Below are positions 44,000 to 52,882 of a stretch of DNA of 64,000 nucleotides, piece by piece. The notes below the pieces were generated by a model that had not been told where the DNA came from, searched no databases, and worked only from the letters and a program-made list of their open reading frames with translations. The DNA is from Paenibacillus alba (GTDB lineage: Bacteria > Bacillota > Bacilli > Paenibacillales > NBRC-103111). The stretch covers positions 310,001-374,000 of the forward strand of contig NZ_JABMKZ010000003.1 in assembly GCF_013204855.1 (NCBI RefSeq). Direction: 5' to 3'. The position numbers and the translations under genes were made by a program. How positions within the stretch are numbered: the stretch's first letter is position 1; each line of letters opens with the position of its first letter.

Positions 44000-46900
44000 A
44001 TGTCCAAGTTAACTGAGTTTTCCATGAAAAATATAGCAGCGATCTTTATTGTTATGCTGCTATTGGTCGTAGGAGGAACGTTTTCTACAACCACACTGAA
44101 GGTAGAAAGTATGCCGGATATTACGTTTCCTGTCGTCATTATTAGTACGACATATGTCGCACCTCCGAAGGATGTGCTGGACGAAGTAACGAAGCCATTA
44201 GAAAAGGCTGTCGCGGGGTTAGATGGATTGAAAACCCTAAGCTCAGGCTCACAAGACAATTACTCACAGATTATTTTGGAGCTGGAACAAGATAAAAAGC
44301 CTGAAGATGTCAAGAAAGATGTGGAGAGCTTGATCTCCAATGTGAAGCTGCCTCAAGGCTCCGAGAAGCCGAAGGTATTAACAGCTGGCTTCGCGTCCGA
44401 GCCGGTCTATTACTTAGCGGTTTACGGCGATGCGTCCACGAACCAAACCGAGCTGGATAAAGCCTACAAGGATACGATTCTTCCCGGCTTTAACGGCTTA
44501 AAAGGAATCGACCATGTGGATTCGGTCGGTAATCAAGACGCAGTACTTACGATTAAATTGGATGCGCCCGCGATTAACAACTATGGGCTGACTCCAGCAG
44601 AAGTATCGAGCTTGATTAAAGCTTCACTCGTTTCCAGCCCTGCGGGCACAGTGGACTTCAATGGGAACTCACAGATGGTTCGTGTCAAAGGCGAGCTGGA
44701 TACGATTTACAACTTAGATAATTTGAAAATTTCAACCAAAACAGGCGACACGCTGCTATTGAAGCAAATTGCTAAAGTAGAAGCTATCAGCGAGTCGAAG
44801 TTTATCGCCCGATTAGATGATCAAGCAGCAATTGGGGTACTTTTATACAAAACGAAGGCAGCAAATGCCGTTGAGTTCGCAGATAGTGCCGATAAGCTGA
44901 TGACGGACTGGGGAACAACACTCCCAGGGGTTAAATTCCATAAGATCTATAATTCAGCTAACGACATTAAGGATTCCATCCATGGCATGGTGCAAGAAGG
45001 CGGATTAGGCGCTGTGCTTGCCTCGCTTATGATTCTGCTGTTCCTGCGTAATATTCGTATGACGGTTATCGTTCTCGTTTCGATTCCTCTTTCGATTCTG
45101 GTCACCTTATTGGTAATGGGACCGCTCGGTATCTCATTGAACATTATGACGCTTGGCGGAATGGCGATCGCCGTTGGTCGGGTCGTCGATGACAGTATCG
45201 TCGTTATTGAGAATATTTATAGTCAGCTGCAGGCTGCTCAAGAGCGAAATGAATCTGTCATCAAGCTAGCTACGAAACAAGTCTCTAGCGCGATTACGTC
45301 CTCGACGATTACAACTGTAGGTGTATTTGGTCCTATCGGCTTCGTGAGCGGAGTTGTCGGTGAAGTATTCCGTCCATTCGCCATCACACTTGTGGTCGCT
45401 TTAATGTCATCTTTGATTGTTGCGTTAACGGTAATTCCAATGCTGGCGAAGTTATTAGTGCTGCGCAGCAAAAAACTAGGTTCACACGATGATAATCATG
45501 TGACACCGATGGCTAAAAAGTACAAAAAAGCACTTATCTGGTCATTGAACAACCGTATCAAAACCTTGTTGATTTCTTTAGTTGTTCTTGTTCTTTCAAT
45601 CTTCATAACTGTTCCTAACTTGGCAGTTGCTTTTATGCCGAACAGTGAATCTGTTAAGCAAGGTGCTATCACGATTAAAATGCCGCGGGAAACATCCATC
45701 GAAATGATGAATGAGAAATCTAAAGAGCTCGAAAAAGATTTGAAGCAGCATACAGACAAAGCAGGCAAACCTGCGTTCAAGTACATTGAATCTCTCGTTG
45801 GTTACAACCAAAGCAGCGACCGTTTTGCCTACAGAACGATGATGTTTTTTGAATTAACACCAGAGACCGATGCAGATGCAGGGGTTAAGAAGTACAAAGA
45901 AGATATGCTGAAGCTCCTTCCAGCAGGCTCTGAAGTTAATATTCAACTGTTCACAGGCGGTCCGCCAACCTCGACGGGTGCCGATTTCTCTTATGCGCTT
46001 AAAGGAGATGACCAGCTTTATCTCAAGCAGGCGGCTCAGCTGATCAAGGATAAAATGAAGGAATTCCCAGAACTGAATGATATTAAAGACAGCCTAAGTG
46101 ATTCCAAAACAGAAGTTGAAATCACCGTAGATCAAAACAAAGCACGCTTGTATGGTCTTTCAAGTTCACAAATTCTCCAGTCGGTGAATGCTTGGATTGC
46201 AGAGGAGAAGCTTGGTGATTTGAAATTCAACAATGTCACTTATGAGACTAAAGTGCTGTTAAATCCGATGTACAAAAATTCGGTCGATAAATTAGGTCTT
46301 TTCCTGATTAAAACGCCGACAGGCCAAACGGTGCAGTTGAATGAACTTGCTAAAGTCAGACAGATTGATGCGCCTAGCAGCATTAGTCGAGAAGATCAAG
46401 AGCAAATCATCAGCGTAAGTGCTAAAATTGTTAGCACAGACAAAGGCGGCGCAAGCAAGAAAATTTCAGATGAGCTTGCCAAAATTGAATTGCCATCCGG
46501 CGTAAGCCGTGAAGTCAAAGGCGTGTCCGACGATATTAACAAAAGCTTCATGGAAATGTTCATGGCCATCATCGCGTCCATCTTCATTGTATATACCGTC
46601 ATGGTTATTGCTTTTGGAAACGCCCGAGCACCGTTAGCGATTCTATTCTCACTGCCGCTGGCAGCCATTGGGGGGCTCCTTGGACTTCTATTGACCGGGG
46701 AATCCATTAACGTAACCTCACTGATCGGATTCTTGATGTTGATCGGTATCGTAGTAACGAATGCCATTGTTCTTGTCGATCGTGTTCAACAGCTTAGAAA
46801 TCAGAATTATTCCATCCGCGATGCCTTAGTTGAAGCGGGGATTACGCGCTTAAGACCGATTATTATGACGGCAGGCGCAACCATTATTGCTTTGCTGCCG

Positions 46901-47110
46901 CTTGGACTAGGTTTATCCAAAGGAACGATTATTTCCAAAGGCTTGGCGGTTGTTGTTATTGGCGGTCTGACGACTTCTACGCTGCTTACACTCGTCATTG
47001 TACCCATCATTTATGAAATGTTATTTAAGAAAAGAGAAGGCCGTTGGTTCAAAAGAAAAGGGAAGTCGGCAACTGTACAATCGGAGCAAGCAGCATCTGT
47101 TCTTCAATAA
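44000..47110 (+). CDS. RND family efflux transporter, SwrC/AcrB-like, module B
   Basis: This 1036-residue transporter has twelve expected membrane helices and two large extracellular loops. The proton-relay Asp pair lies in GRVVDDSIVVIENIYSQLQA, and the second half repeats the domain order (AIGGLLGLLLTGESINVTSL). Among Gram-positive RND proteins it is close in kind to B. subtilis SwrC/YerP, which confers surfactin resistance and swarming. The ATG at 44000 lies 8 bases after GGGGAG. It is followed by an adaptor and a secreted protein and is preceded by an 11-bp spaced repeat promoter. The substrate is unknown. Confidence 0.9.
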   Translation: MSKLTEFSMKNIAAIFIVMLLLVVGGTFSTTTLKVESMPDITFPVVIISTTYVAPPKDVLDEVTKPLEKAVAGLDGLKTLSSGSQDNYSQIILELEQDKKPEDVKKDVESLISNVKLPQGSEKPKVLTAGFASEPVYYLAVYGDASTNQTELDKAYKDTILPGFNGLKGIDHVDSVGNQDAVLTIKLDAPAINNYGLTPAEVSSLIKASLVSSPAGTVDFNGNSQMVRVKGELDTIYNLDNLKISTKTGDTLLLKQIAKVEAISESKFIARLDDQAAIGVLLYKTKAANAVEFADSADKLMTDWGTTLPGVKFHKIYNSANDIKDSIHGMVQEGGLGAVLASLMILLFLRNIRMTVIVLVSIPLSILVTLLVMGPLGISLNIMTLGGMAIAVGRVVDDSIVVIENIYSQLQAAQERNESVIKLATKQVSSAITSSTITTVGVFGPIGFVSGVVGEVFRPFAITLVVALMSSLIVALTVIPMLAKLLVLRSKKLGSHDDNHVTPMAKKYKKALIWSLNNRIKTLLISLVVLVLSIFITVPNLAVAFMPNSESVKQGAITIKMPRETSIEMMNEKSKELEKDLKQHTDKAGKPAFKYIESLVGYNQSSDRFAYRTMMFFELTPETDADAGVKKYKEDMLKLLPAGSEVNIQLFTGGPPTSTGADFSYALKGDDQLYLKQAAQLIKDKMKEFPELNDIKDSLSDSKTEVEITVDQNKARLYGLSSSQILQSVNAWIAEEKLGDLKFNNVTYETKVLLNPMYKNSVDKLGLFLIKTPTGQTVQLNELAKVRQIDAPSSISREDQEQIISVSAKIVSTDKGGASKKISDELAKIELPSGVSREVKGVSDDINKSFMEMFMAIIASIFIVYTVMVIAFGNARAPLAILFSLPLAAIGGLLGLLLTGESINVTSLIGFLMLIGIVVTNAIVLVDRVQQLRNQNYSIRDALVEAGITRLRPIIMTAGATIIALLPLGLGLSKGTIISKGLAVVVIGGLTTSTLLTLVIVPIIYEMLFKKREGRWFKRKGKSATVQSEQAASVLQ

Positions 47111-47133
47111 GCTGAATAGGGGAAAAGGAGAAA

Positions 47134-48396
47134 ATGAATATGAAACGTCAGTTGTTTACGATTAAACAGAGTGCCAAATTATTCGGTATCGTCGCGCTTA
47201 GCGCGGCGATCGCCGTAGGATGTTCCGCATCGCCAGCGGCAAGCCCTGCCGCGACCACGGCAGCTGCTGAGCAAGGGGTTAAGGTCGTCAAGACGGCCAA
47301 GATCGTGAAGCAAAAGATTGGTGATCCGATTGAACAAGTGGGAGATGTTGAATCCTCTGTTCAATTGGATGTAGTGACGAAGTCTGGCGGCGAAGTCATT
47401 GAGATTGTGAAGAAGCGCGGGGATAAAGTTGAAAAAGGCGATGTCCTTTTCCGCTTGGATCCAACGGATACGTTGATTCAGAAAGATTTAAATACAGTGA
47501 GTATTAAAGGGGCTCAAGCTGGACTAACAGCTGCCAAGCAAAACACTTCAAATGGGATCGAGGATGCGAAGGATCGCGTTTCCAAGATGGAAACAGCCGT
47601 CAACGATCTACAGAAAGCCTATAATACGATTCATAACGATTATGACTTGGGAACTGCAACCAAAGCTCAGCTAGATCAGGCTCAAACGACATTAACGAAT
47701 ACGAAGAAGGATCTCGATAGTGCAAGAAGATCATTGAAAACCTTGCAAGAGACCAACTCGCTTGCGCAAGCGGAGACAAGTCTGGAATCCGCACAAGTCT
47801 CTGCACGCAGCATTGAAAGATCGCTGAGCAATCTGGATGTTAAGGCCCCGGCTTCAGGTGTCTTAACAGATCTTAACGTGACCGTTGGCCAATCATTGAA
47901 TATCGGAGTTCGTGTTGGAGAAGTTCAACAAACGAACCCTGTCAAAATTAAGTCGCAATTAACCGAAGCTTCGGCTAATCTAATTAGAGGGAAAAGTGAA
48001 TTGACGTTCTACATTCCGGACGTGACTCAGAAAGCTAGTGCAAAAGTCATTTACTTATCCGATGTCATTAACGGGCAAACCAAGACGTACGATCTTGAGC
48101 TGGAAGTTGCGAATCCCGATGGCAAGCTGAGACCAGGCTCCAAGGCGCAAGTAGAACTGACCAAGGATGATGAGCAAGTCGTGCCGGTTGTGCCAAGTTT
48201 AAGCATCGTCCGTGAGGGCGGGGATAATTTCGTCTACATCGCAAATGGTGAAACCGTACAAAAACGTAAAGTTGAACTCGGTCGTTTGAATGAAACGAAT
48301 CAGGAAGTGATTTCCGGCGTAAAAGAAGGCGATGTGCTCGTTATTTCCGGGCAGCATCAATTGAAAGATCAAGATAAAGTCAAGATAAGCAACTAA
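47134..48396 (+). CDS. RND lipoprotein adaptor (HlyD/AcrA-like), module B
   Basis: This 420-residue membrane-fusion lipoprotein has a lipobox VGCS near residue 30 after a charged N-terminus. The lipoyl halves are IEQVGDVESSVQLDVVTKSG and NLDVKAPASGVLTDLNV, with a long helical hairpin between (about residues 120-230). The rest is a beta-barrel and membrane-proximal domain (VVPSLSIVREGGDNFVYIA). AAGGAG lies before the ATG 24 bases after the RND stop. It should form a complex with the RND protein, although Gram-positives lack an outer membrane. Confidence 0.88.
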   Translation: MNMKRQLFTIKQSAKLFGIVALSAAIAVGCSASPAASPAATTAAAEQGVKVVKTAKIVKQKIGDPIEQVGDVESSVQLDVVTKSGGEVIEIVKKRGDKVEKGDVLFRLDPTDTLIQKDLNTVSIKGAQAGLTAAKQNTSNGIEDAKDRVSKMETAVNDLQKAYNTIHNDYDLGTATKAQLDQAQTTLTNTKKDLDSARRSLKTLQETNSLAQAETSLESAQVSARSIERSLSNLDVKAPASGVLTDLNVTVGQSLNIGVRVGEVQQTNPVKIKSQLTEASANLIRGKSELTFYIPDVTQKASAKVIYLSDVINGQTKTYDLELEVANPDGKLRPGSKAQVELTKDDEQVVPVVPSLSIVREGGDNFVYIANGETVQKRKVELGRLNETNQEVISGVKEGDVLVISGQHQLKDQDKVKISN

Positions 48397-48420
48397 CTTA
48401 TCCCTTAGGAGGAGAAATAA

Positions 48421-50172
48421 GTGAAGAAGACGATGAAGAGATCGCTAGCTACCATTATTCTATCCACTGCACTTTTAACTACAGCATCTTTTCCTGCATG
48501 GGCAGCTGAAGGATCTAACCTAACCGCTTTTGCGGCTACGAATGCTGTCACAAGCTATACGTTAACGGATAAAGTTGAAGTGGAAATCAAAAGCATACTC
48601 AACGAGCATGAATCCGACTCAACGAAGCTCGGAGCTGTCATCCGGGTGCGAAACACAAGTGGGAAAATAACCCGCGTACCTGATTTTGAATTGCGTGTTC
48701 ATATGGCGGATGGTACGGACTACACCCTTCAGCCAAGCGCCAAAAATGTCAAATCGATTCAACCCAAAAGTCAACAGGAGCTAAGCTATTTGACCGTTGT
48801 AGACGGTGGCGATGATGTGGCTCTTACGGATCTCAGCTTCGTAGATGTTGATTTGGAAGTGTATCCTAAGAAAGAAACAACGCTGCTAGCCGTTAAAGTC
48901 GATGGCAGCAATGTATGGAACGGCAGCGACAGCTCGATCACAAAGCCTGCAGCTATTCTCAAATGGGGCGAAGCTTTTGCACTACCTTCCTTGCGTTCGC
49001 CGTTAGGATTCATCCCGATTGACATTCATAAAGAAATAACAGCAAAAGGTGTTTCGACAGTCGTTCAAATTCAAGTTGTGAACCCGACCAAAGAACGCCA
49101 GACCGTACCTAACTTCGGCATCGATGGCAAGACGGAAGATCGTGTGTATTCCGGAAGCCGTGCAGAAGCTTCCGTTACCTTGGAGCCAGGTGAGAAGAAG
49201 TATATCCATATTGTGATTCCAACGGATTTGGACACCGAATTCACCAGCTTGAATGTTGTGACGCCAGAAGTGTTTTCCGTAGCGGCTGGCGAAGGCAAGT
49301 TCGTGGATAATTCCTATCATGTGGGTCGTATCAACATTCTGCTGCCAAGCGGAGCTGCGACGCAAGGCGTCATTCCGGCTCCTGATTATGCGTTGGGTAC
49401 TCCAGTTAAGCTGGATTCGACGAATAAATTTGTTCCATCGAATGTTGATGTATCGTTAGTTGAGCTTCATGTTACCAGCAATGAAGATGATGGTTTCAAT
49501 ACGGCTGTCGCTAAGTTTAAACTGACGAACAACAGCGATCGTCCAATTCCGATTCCGGCCATTCAAACGGAGCTGGTGAGCAAAGACGGATATGCCTACG
49601 GCGGCAAAAGACAGGCGCAGACCGCACTTAGTGTCGTTCCGAATGCTTCGTATGTAGTAAGCTACTCATACGCACTTCCTGCTTCCGAGACAGGGGACGG
49701 CTTGAAGATGAATCTTTACAGCCAACAATCGAGTGGAGAAACAACCTATAAGTCACTTCTTGCTACCGCTAAAGTACCTGTGCAGAAAAATGATTTTACA
49801 GGGAAAGAACTTCAGGTATATCCATATCAAATCACGATCAAAGATTGGAGCATTTCAGCAATTTTACAAGCTGCGATGATCTATGATTATAAGCTGAAGC
49901 TGGATCTGGATATTAAACCGGATAAAAAAGTAACCGTGGATAAATTCAACAGCAGCCTTTCCTTTGAATTGTTCGACAAAGTGGGCAATCCGGTCGGGAA
50001 AACCGTTCAAGCTTTATCTGGCGAAGGCCGATTGTATAATGGAACGAATACCATTGATCTGAATGCGAGATCTAATCAACTTGATTTCCCGATTCAAGTG
50101 AAGATATTTGAGACGTTCACGAATGAATACGGAGAAGTCGTCAAACGATTACTGACTACGTTCAAACAATAG
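48421..50172 (+). CDS. Secreted multi-domain beta-sandwich protein, module B
   Basis: This 583-residue protein has a signal peptide ending near FPAWA and no membrane anchor. Its repeated beta units (VIRVRNTSGKITRVPDFELR, VVQIQVVNPTKERQTVPNFG, VAKFKLTNNSDRPIPIPA) resemble those of the 716-residue protein at 41573. The last 120 residues (YPYQITIKDWSIS) align with its end. The two are probably paralogues, each tied to one transporter. It begins with GTG after AGGAGG. Function is unknown. Confidence 0.75.
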   Translation: MKKTMKRSLATIILSTALLTTASFPAWAAEGSNLTAFAATNAVTSYTLTDKVEVEIKSILNEHESDSTKLGAVIRVRNTSGKITRVPDFELRVHMADGTDYTLQPSAKNVKSIQPKSQQELSYLTVVDGGDDVALTDLSFVDVDLEVYPKKETTLLAVKVDGSNVWNGSDSSITKPAAILKWGEAFALPSLRSPLGFIPIDIHKEITAKGVSTVVQIQVVNPTKERQTVPNFGIDGKTEDRVYSGSRAEASVTLEPGEKKYIHIVIPTDLDTEFTSLNVVTPEVFSVAAGEGKFVDNSYHVGRINILLPSGAATQGVIPAPDYALGTPVKLDSTNKFVPSNVDVSLVELHVTSNEDDGFNTAVAKFKLTNNSDRPIPIPAIQTELVSKDGYAYGGKRQAQTALSVVPNASYVVSYSYALPASETGDGLKMNLYSQQSSGETTYKSLLATAKVPVQKNDFTGKELQVYPYQITIKDWSISAILQAAMIYDYKLKLDLDIKPDKKVTVDKFNSSLSFELFDKVGNPVGKTVQALSGEGRLYNGTNTIDLNARSNQLDFPIQVKIFETFTNEYGEVVKRLLTTFKQ

Positions 50173-50187
50173 TAGAAAATGAAGTGA

Positions 50188-50234
50188 AAGCCGCTTGGAC
50201 TCTGATGCTCAGAGAACATCCAAGCGGTTTTTTG
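50188..50234 (+). terminator. Terminator after module B
   Basis: CCGCTTGG pairs with CCAAGCGG, supported by an inner TCTGA/TCAGA stem, then TTTTTT. Confidence 0.9.
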
Positions 50235-50335
50235 TTCTATGCACATGAAGAGCGCTGAGAGCTCATGCAACTCATAAGTTAATCCGTTTTTGGATAAGAT
50301 AGGATTATCGATTTGAATAAAACGGAGTGATGGCG

Positions 50336-50500
50336 ATGAACTGGATATATTGGGCAAAATTATATGATTCCAAGTTTCAAGCGGGCTGTTTAGCGAAAAG
50401 AATGGAAGAAGATTGGTGGATTTATGGCTATGAATGCCCGCAGGAAGTAGAAGTCTACAAGTCAAAAAAAGGCCGCTTCGGTGTTCGATACAACACATAA
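50336..50500 (+). CDS. Small uncharacterised protein, 54 residues
   Basis: ATG at 50336 lies 8 bases after GGAG, and the frame runs to TAA 50498-50500. The protein starts MNWIYWAKLYDSKFQAGCLA and is rich in aromatic residues (five Trp/six Tyr in 54). It has an isolated position between module B and the tRNA genes, with its stop inside a hairpin (GCCGCTT/AAGCGGC). No family was recognised; the good ribosome binding site supports it. Confidence 0.5.
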   Translation: MNWIYWAKLYDSKFQAGCLAKRMEEDWWIYGYECPQEVEVYKSKKGRFGVRYNT

Positions 50501-50530
50501 GCGGCTTGAATCTATCCTAAAAATTAACGC

Positions 50531-50560
50531 TTGACTTAGACCTCGCGATTGGTGTATATT
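50531..50560 (+). promoter_or_regulatory. Sigma-A promoter of the tRNA pair
   Basis: TTGACT at 50531-50536 and TATATT at 50555-50560 are separated by 18 bases, upstream of tRNA-fMet. Confidence 0.75.
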
Positions 50561-50592
50561 TATTTTTGTCGCTGTTGAGCGACAGCTAATGA

Positions 50593-50673
<81 letters not shown>

Positions 50674-50683
50674 ATTTCATTTC

Positions 50684-50757
50684 GGGCCTATAGCTCAGTT
50701 GGTTAGAGCGGTCGGCTCATAACCGATTGGTCGGGGGTTCGAGTCCCTCTGGGCCCA
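50684..50757 (+). tRNA. tRNA-Ile2 (CAT, lysidine type)
   Basis: The acceptor GGGCCTA pairs with TGGGCCC. The D-loop is AGCTCAGTTGGTTAGAGC, and the anticodon loop CTCATAA has stem CGGCTCATAACCG, which is characteristic of tRNA-Ile2 whose C34 is modified to lysidine by TilS, rather than of elongator tRNA-Met. The CCA end is not encoded (TAG follows the A discriminator), unlike its neighbour. Confidence 0.85.
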
Positions 50758-50765
50758 TAGCACGC

Positions 50766-50789
50766 AAACCCTTGGTATAAGGGTTTTTG
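50766..50789 (+). terminator. Terminator of the tRNA pair
   Basis: AAACCCTT pairs with AAGGGTTT and TTT follows. The same stem motif ends tRNA-Val at 60041-60068. Confidence 0.75.
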
Positions 50790-50835
50790 TCGTTTATGGA
50801 CATAAATAAAGCCCTCCCCCAGAAAGGAACAAATG

Positions 50836-51114
50836 ATGTGCCGAAACATTAAGCCTTTATTTAACTTTGATCCCGTCGTTACGGATGAGGAGATTCGCGC
50901 TGCGTCTTTGCAATTTGTTCGCAAAATATCTGGCTTCACGGAGCCTTCGAAGGCGAACGAGGAAGCTTTCGAACTCGCGGTGAATGAAGTAAGTCTGGTC
51001 GCTCGCAAGCTGATGGAATCGTTGGTGACGAATGCAGAGCCGCGCAATCGTGAAGTTGAAATGGAGCGGGCTCGGGCAAGAAATGCCAAGAGATTCGGAA
51101 CGGGAGAGGCCTAA
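50836..51114 (+). CDS. DUF2277 family protein
   Basis: This 92-residue protein has the DUF2277 pattern: MCRNIKPLFNFDPVVTDEEI at the start, then LQFVRKISGFTEPSKANEEA and LMESLVTNAEPRNREVE. The family has no known function; a conserved Cys is near the start. There are two adjacent ATG codons; the second at 50836 is 7 bases after AAAGGA and gives the family start MCRN. A terminator follows, so it is a single gene. Confidence 0.85.
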   Translation: MCRNIKPLFNFDPVVTDEEIRAASLQFVRKISGFTEPSKANEEAFELAVNEVSLVARKLMESLVTNAEPRNREVEMERARARNAKRFGTGEA

Positions 51115-51134
51115 ATCACTTCTCCTTCCTTATA

Positions 51135-51166
51135 AAGGTTCTTTCCTTCTGGGAGAGAGCCTTTTT
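51135..51166 (+). terminator. Terminator after the DUF2277 gene
   Basis: AAGGTTCTTTCC pairs over 12 positions with GGAGAGAGCCTT using two G-T pairs, then TTTTT. Confidence 0.8.
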
Positions 51167-51260
51167 ATGTTGGATCACTCTATATGTCTATTACGAGAGT
51201 AGCGTCCCAAGACTTTTAAGCATATGATGTAGGAAACTAGTAGAAAATAGGTGATTGAAA

Positions 51261-52007
51261 GTGACCAAAGGTTTTGATTGTTCAACGCCTTTAACGGTAC
51301 CAACTGCCGCTGCTTTCGTCAATGACGGCTACTTGTTTGTGGCCAGATATCTGGTTCCAAGTGGATTCAAAGCGCTAACCAAAAGTGAAGCCGATGTGAT
51401 TAGTAAAGCGGGTTTGCAGATCGTATCTGTCTTCGAGACAACAGCTAATCGGGCTCTGGGGGGGCGGAGCGCTGGCTTAGCCGACGGTGCAACTGCGCTG
51501 CAAGTAGCGAAACAAGTGGGCCAACCTGTGGGCAGCTGCATTTATTTTGCTGTTGATTTCGATGCTGCAAGTACGCAAATGCCGACGATTATTGCTTATA
51601 TTCAGGCTGCGAGCGAAGCGACACCGGCATATACAACTGGAGTTTACGGATCTTACTCCGTCATGGAGGCAGTTCGCCAGGCAGGAGTTTGCTCGCATTA
51701 TTGGCAAACCTATGCATGGAGCGGCGGGAAGAAGTCCGCATTTATTCAGATTTATCAATATTTAAATGATGTCACTGAACATGGCATCGGCATCGATCAT
51801 GATGAATCTTATGGGAATGAAGGCTGGTGGAACACGATAACATCACCTGAACCACCCGTGTCATATCCTTTGACTGCCAGCGACGCGAATGCTATTATTC
51901 CTTTTCTTTCTGCGGGTTATGGGGCAACCTCCTCGCCAGATGCTCGTGAGGAGTTTCACCGCTTAGCGAATGAATTGCGGAAAGCTTCAGGTCAACCCGA
52001 ACAATAA
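51261..52007 (+). CDS. DUF1906 (Rv2525c-like glycoside hydrolase-fold) protein
   Basis: This 248-residue protein has a TIM-barrel glycosidase-like domain of the DUF1906/Rv2525c group: TKGFDCSTPLTVPTAAAF, FVARYLVPSGFKALT, CIYFAVDFDA, YTTGVYGSYSVMEAVR and DHDESYG. The acidic positions of the barrel are in YFAVDFDA and GIDHDE. Proteins of this group are thought to act on cell walls, though no activity is proven. A 50-residue tail follows. GTG at 51261 is preferred to TTG at 51255 because AGGTGA stands 6 bases before it. No signal peptide is visible. Confidence 0.8.
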   Translation: MTKGFDCSTPLTVPTAAAFVNDGYLFVARYLVPSGFKALTKSEADVISKAGLQIVSVFETTANRALGGRSAGLADGATALQVAKQVGQPVGSCIYFAVDFDAASTQMPTIIAYIQAASEATPAYTTGVYGSYSVMEAVRQAGVCSHYWQTYAWSGGKKSAFIQIYQYLNDVTEHGIGIDHDESYGNEGWWNTITSPEPPVSYPLTASDANAIIPFLSAGYGATSSPDAREEFHRLANELRKASGQPEQ

Positions 52008-52084
52008 TGACAACAAAGTAAACCGAATCCTCTTTTGATCCGTTTACTCTTAGGAGTGAAGGAAAATTCAAAGGAGGATTTTTG

Positions 52085-52834
52085 ATGATGAAAAAAACTG
52101 TATTTGCCGTTGTTCTTAGTGTTGGGTTGTTCGCAGCCGGTATATGGCCAGTTTCCGCCCAAGAACATGATAGGAGTATGGCAGCGGATATGAGCATGAA
52201 GGCAGGAACTGCGCAACAAGTGAAGTCCGATATGAAACTCACTTTGAATGGGAAACCGCTTCAGCTAGACGAGGCTTACCTGATTGATAATTCCTTATTC
52301 GTGCCTTATCGCGCTTTTGCCGAAGGAATTGGATCCGAAGTGGGTTATGACGCGGCTGCTCAAAGGGTCACCGTTAAAAAAGATAATAAAACCGTCAAAC
52401 TGACGATCGGTTCATCCGATGCCGAGGTCGATGGCTCCCCTCATACGATGATTGGACCAGCGCAGCTCATTAACAGCTCAACTTTCGTGCATTCGCGTTT
52501 TCTCGCAGAGGTTTTCGGGATTAAAGTGGTCTATGATGAGGCTTCACGAACGGTTAATCTGGTTTCTGGACAAGAAGCAGTAAACACGTATTACGTGAAC
52601 ATCGAAGGATTTGCCTTCAAAGATGGCGATATTACAGTAGAAGCAGGCTCGACGGTTGTTTTTACGAATAAGGACAAAGTGAAGCATAATGCAGTCGCTG
52701 ATAATGGCAGCTTCCAAACCAATCTGTTAGCAACCGGGGAGTCGGAAAGCATCACATTGACTACGCCGGGAGAGTATACGTATTTCTGTGAGCCTCATAA
52801 GAACTTCATGAAAGGCAAGATCACGGTGAAGTGA
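52085..52834 (+). CDS. Secreted cupredoxin with copper-amine-oxidase N-terminal-like domain
   Basis: This 249-residue protein has a signal peptide ending near WPVSA and a Met/His-containing linker (MAADMSMKAG). A copper amine oxidase N-terminal-like domain follows (LTLNGKPLQLDEAYLIDNSL, FVPYRAFAEGIGSEV, VHSRFLAEVFGIKV), as in many Paenibacillus wall proteins. The last 90 residues are a type I copper cupredoxin with ligands His in KVKHNAVAD and Cys-His-Met in YFCEPHKNFMKG. It should bind copper outside the cell. AAGGAGG lies before the ATG at 52085. A bidirectional terminator follows. Confidence 0.85.
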   Translation: MMKKTVFAVVLSVGLFAAGIWPVSAQEHDRSMAADMSMKAGTAQQVKSDMKLTLNGKPLQLDEAYLIDNSLFVPYRAFAEGIGSEVGYDAAAQRVTVKKDNKTVKLTIGSSDAEVDGSPHTMIGPAQLINSSTFVHSRFLAEVFGIKVVYDEASRTVNLVSGQEAVNTYYVNIEGFAFKDGDITVEAGSTVVFTNKDKVKHNAVADNGSFQTNLLATGESESITLTTPGEYTYFCEPHKNFMKGKITVK

Positions 52835-52839
52835 AAAAT

Positions 52840-52881
52840 AAACGGCCTGCCCCTCGTTAAACGAAGAGGGGCAGGCCGTTT
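52840..52881. terminator. Bidirectional terminator
   Basis: AAACGGCCTGCCCCTCGTT pairs with ACGAAGAGGGGCAGGCCGTTT between two convergent genes. Confidence 0.9.
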
Positions 52882-52882
52882 C

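Noticed and set aside
44000-50172. A classic Gram-negative tripartite RND pump
   Set aside because: There is no outer-membrane channel gene and the organism is plainly Gram-positive by all other genes. The adaptor is a lipoprotein and the third gene is a secreted beta-sandwich protein instead.
50684-50757. Elongator tRNA-Met
   Set aside because: The anticodon arm CGGCTCATAACCG and the acceptor fit tRNA-Ile2 better than the elongator tRNA-Met, whose arm in Bacillus is CGGTTCATACCCG.
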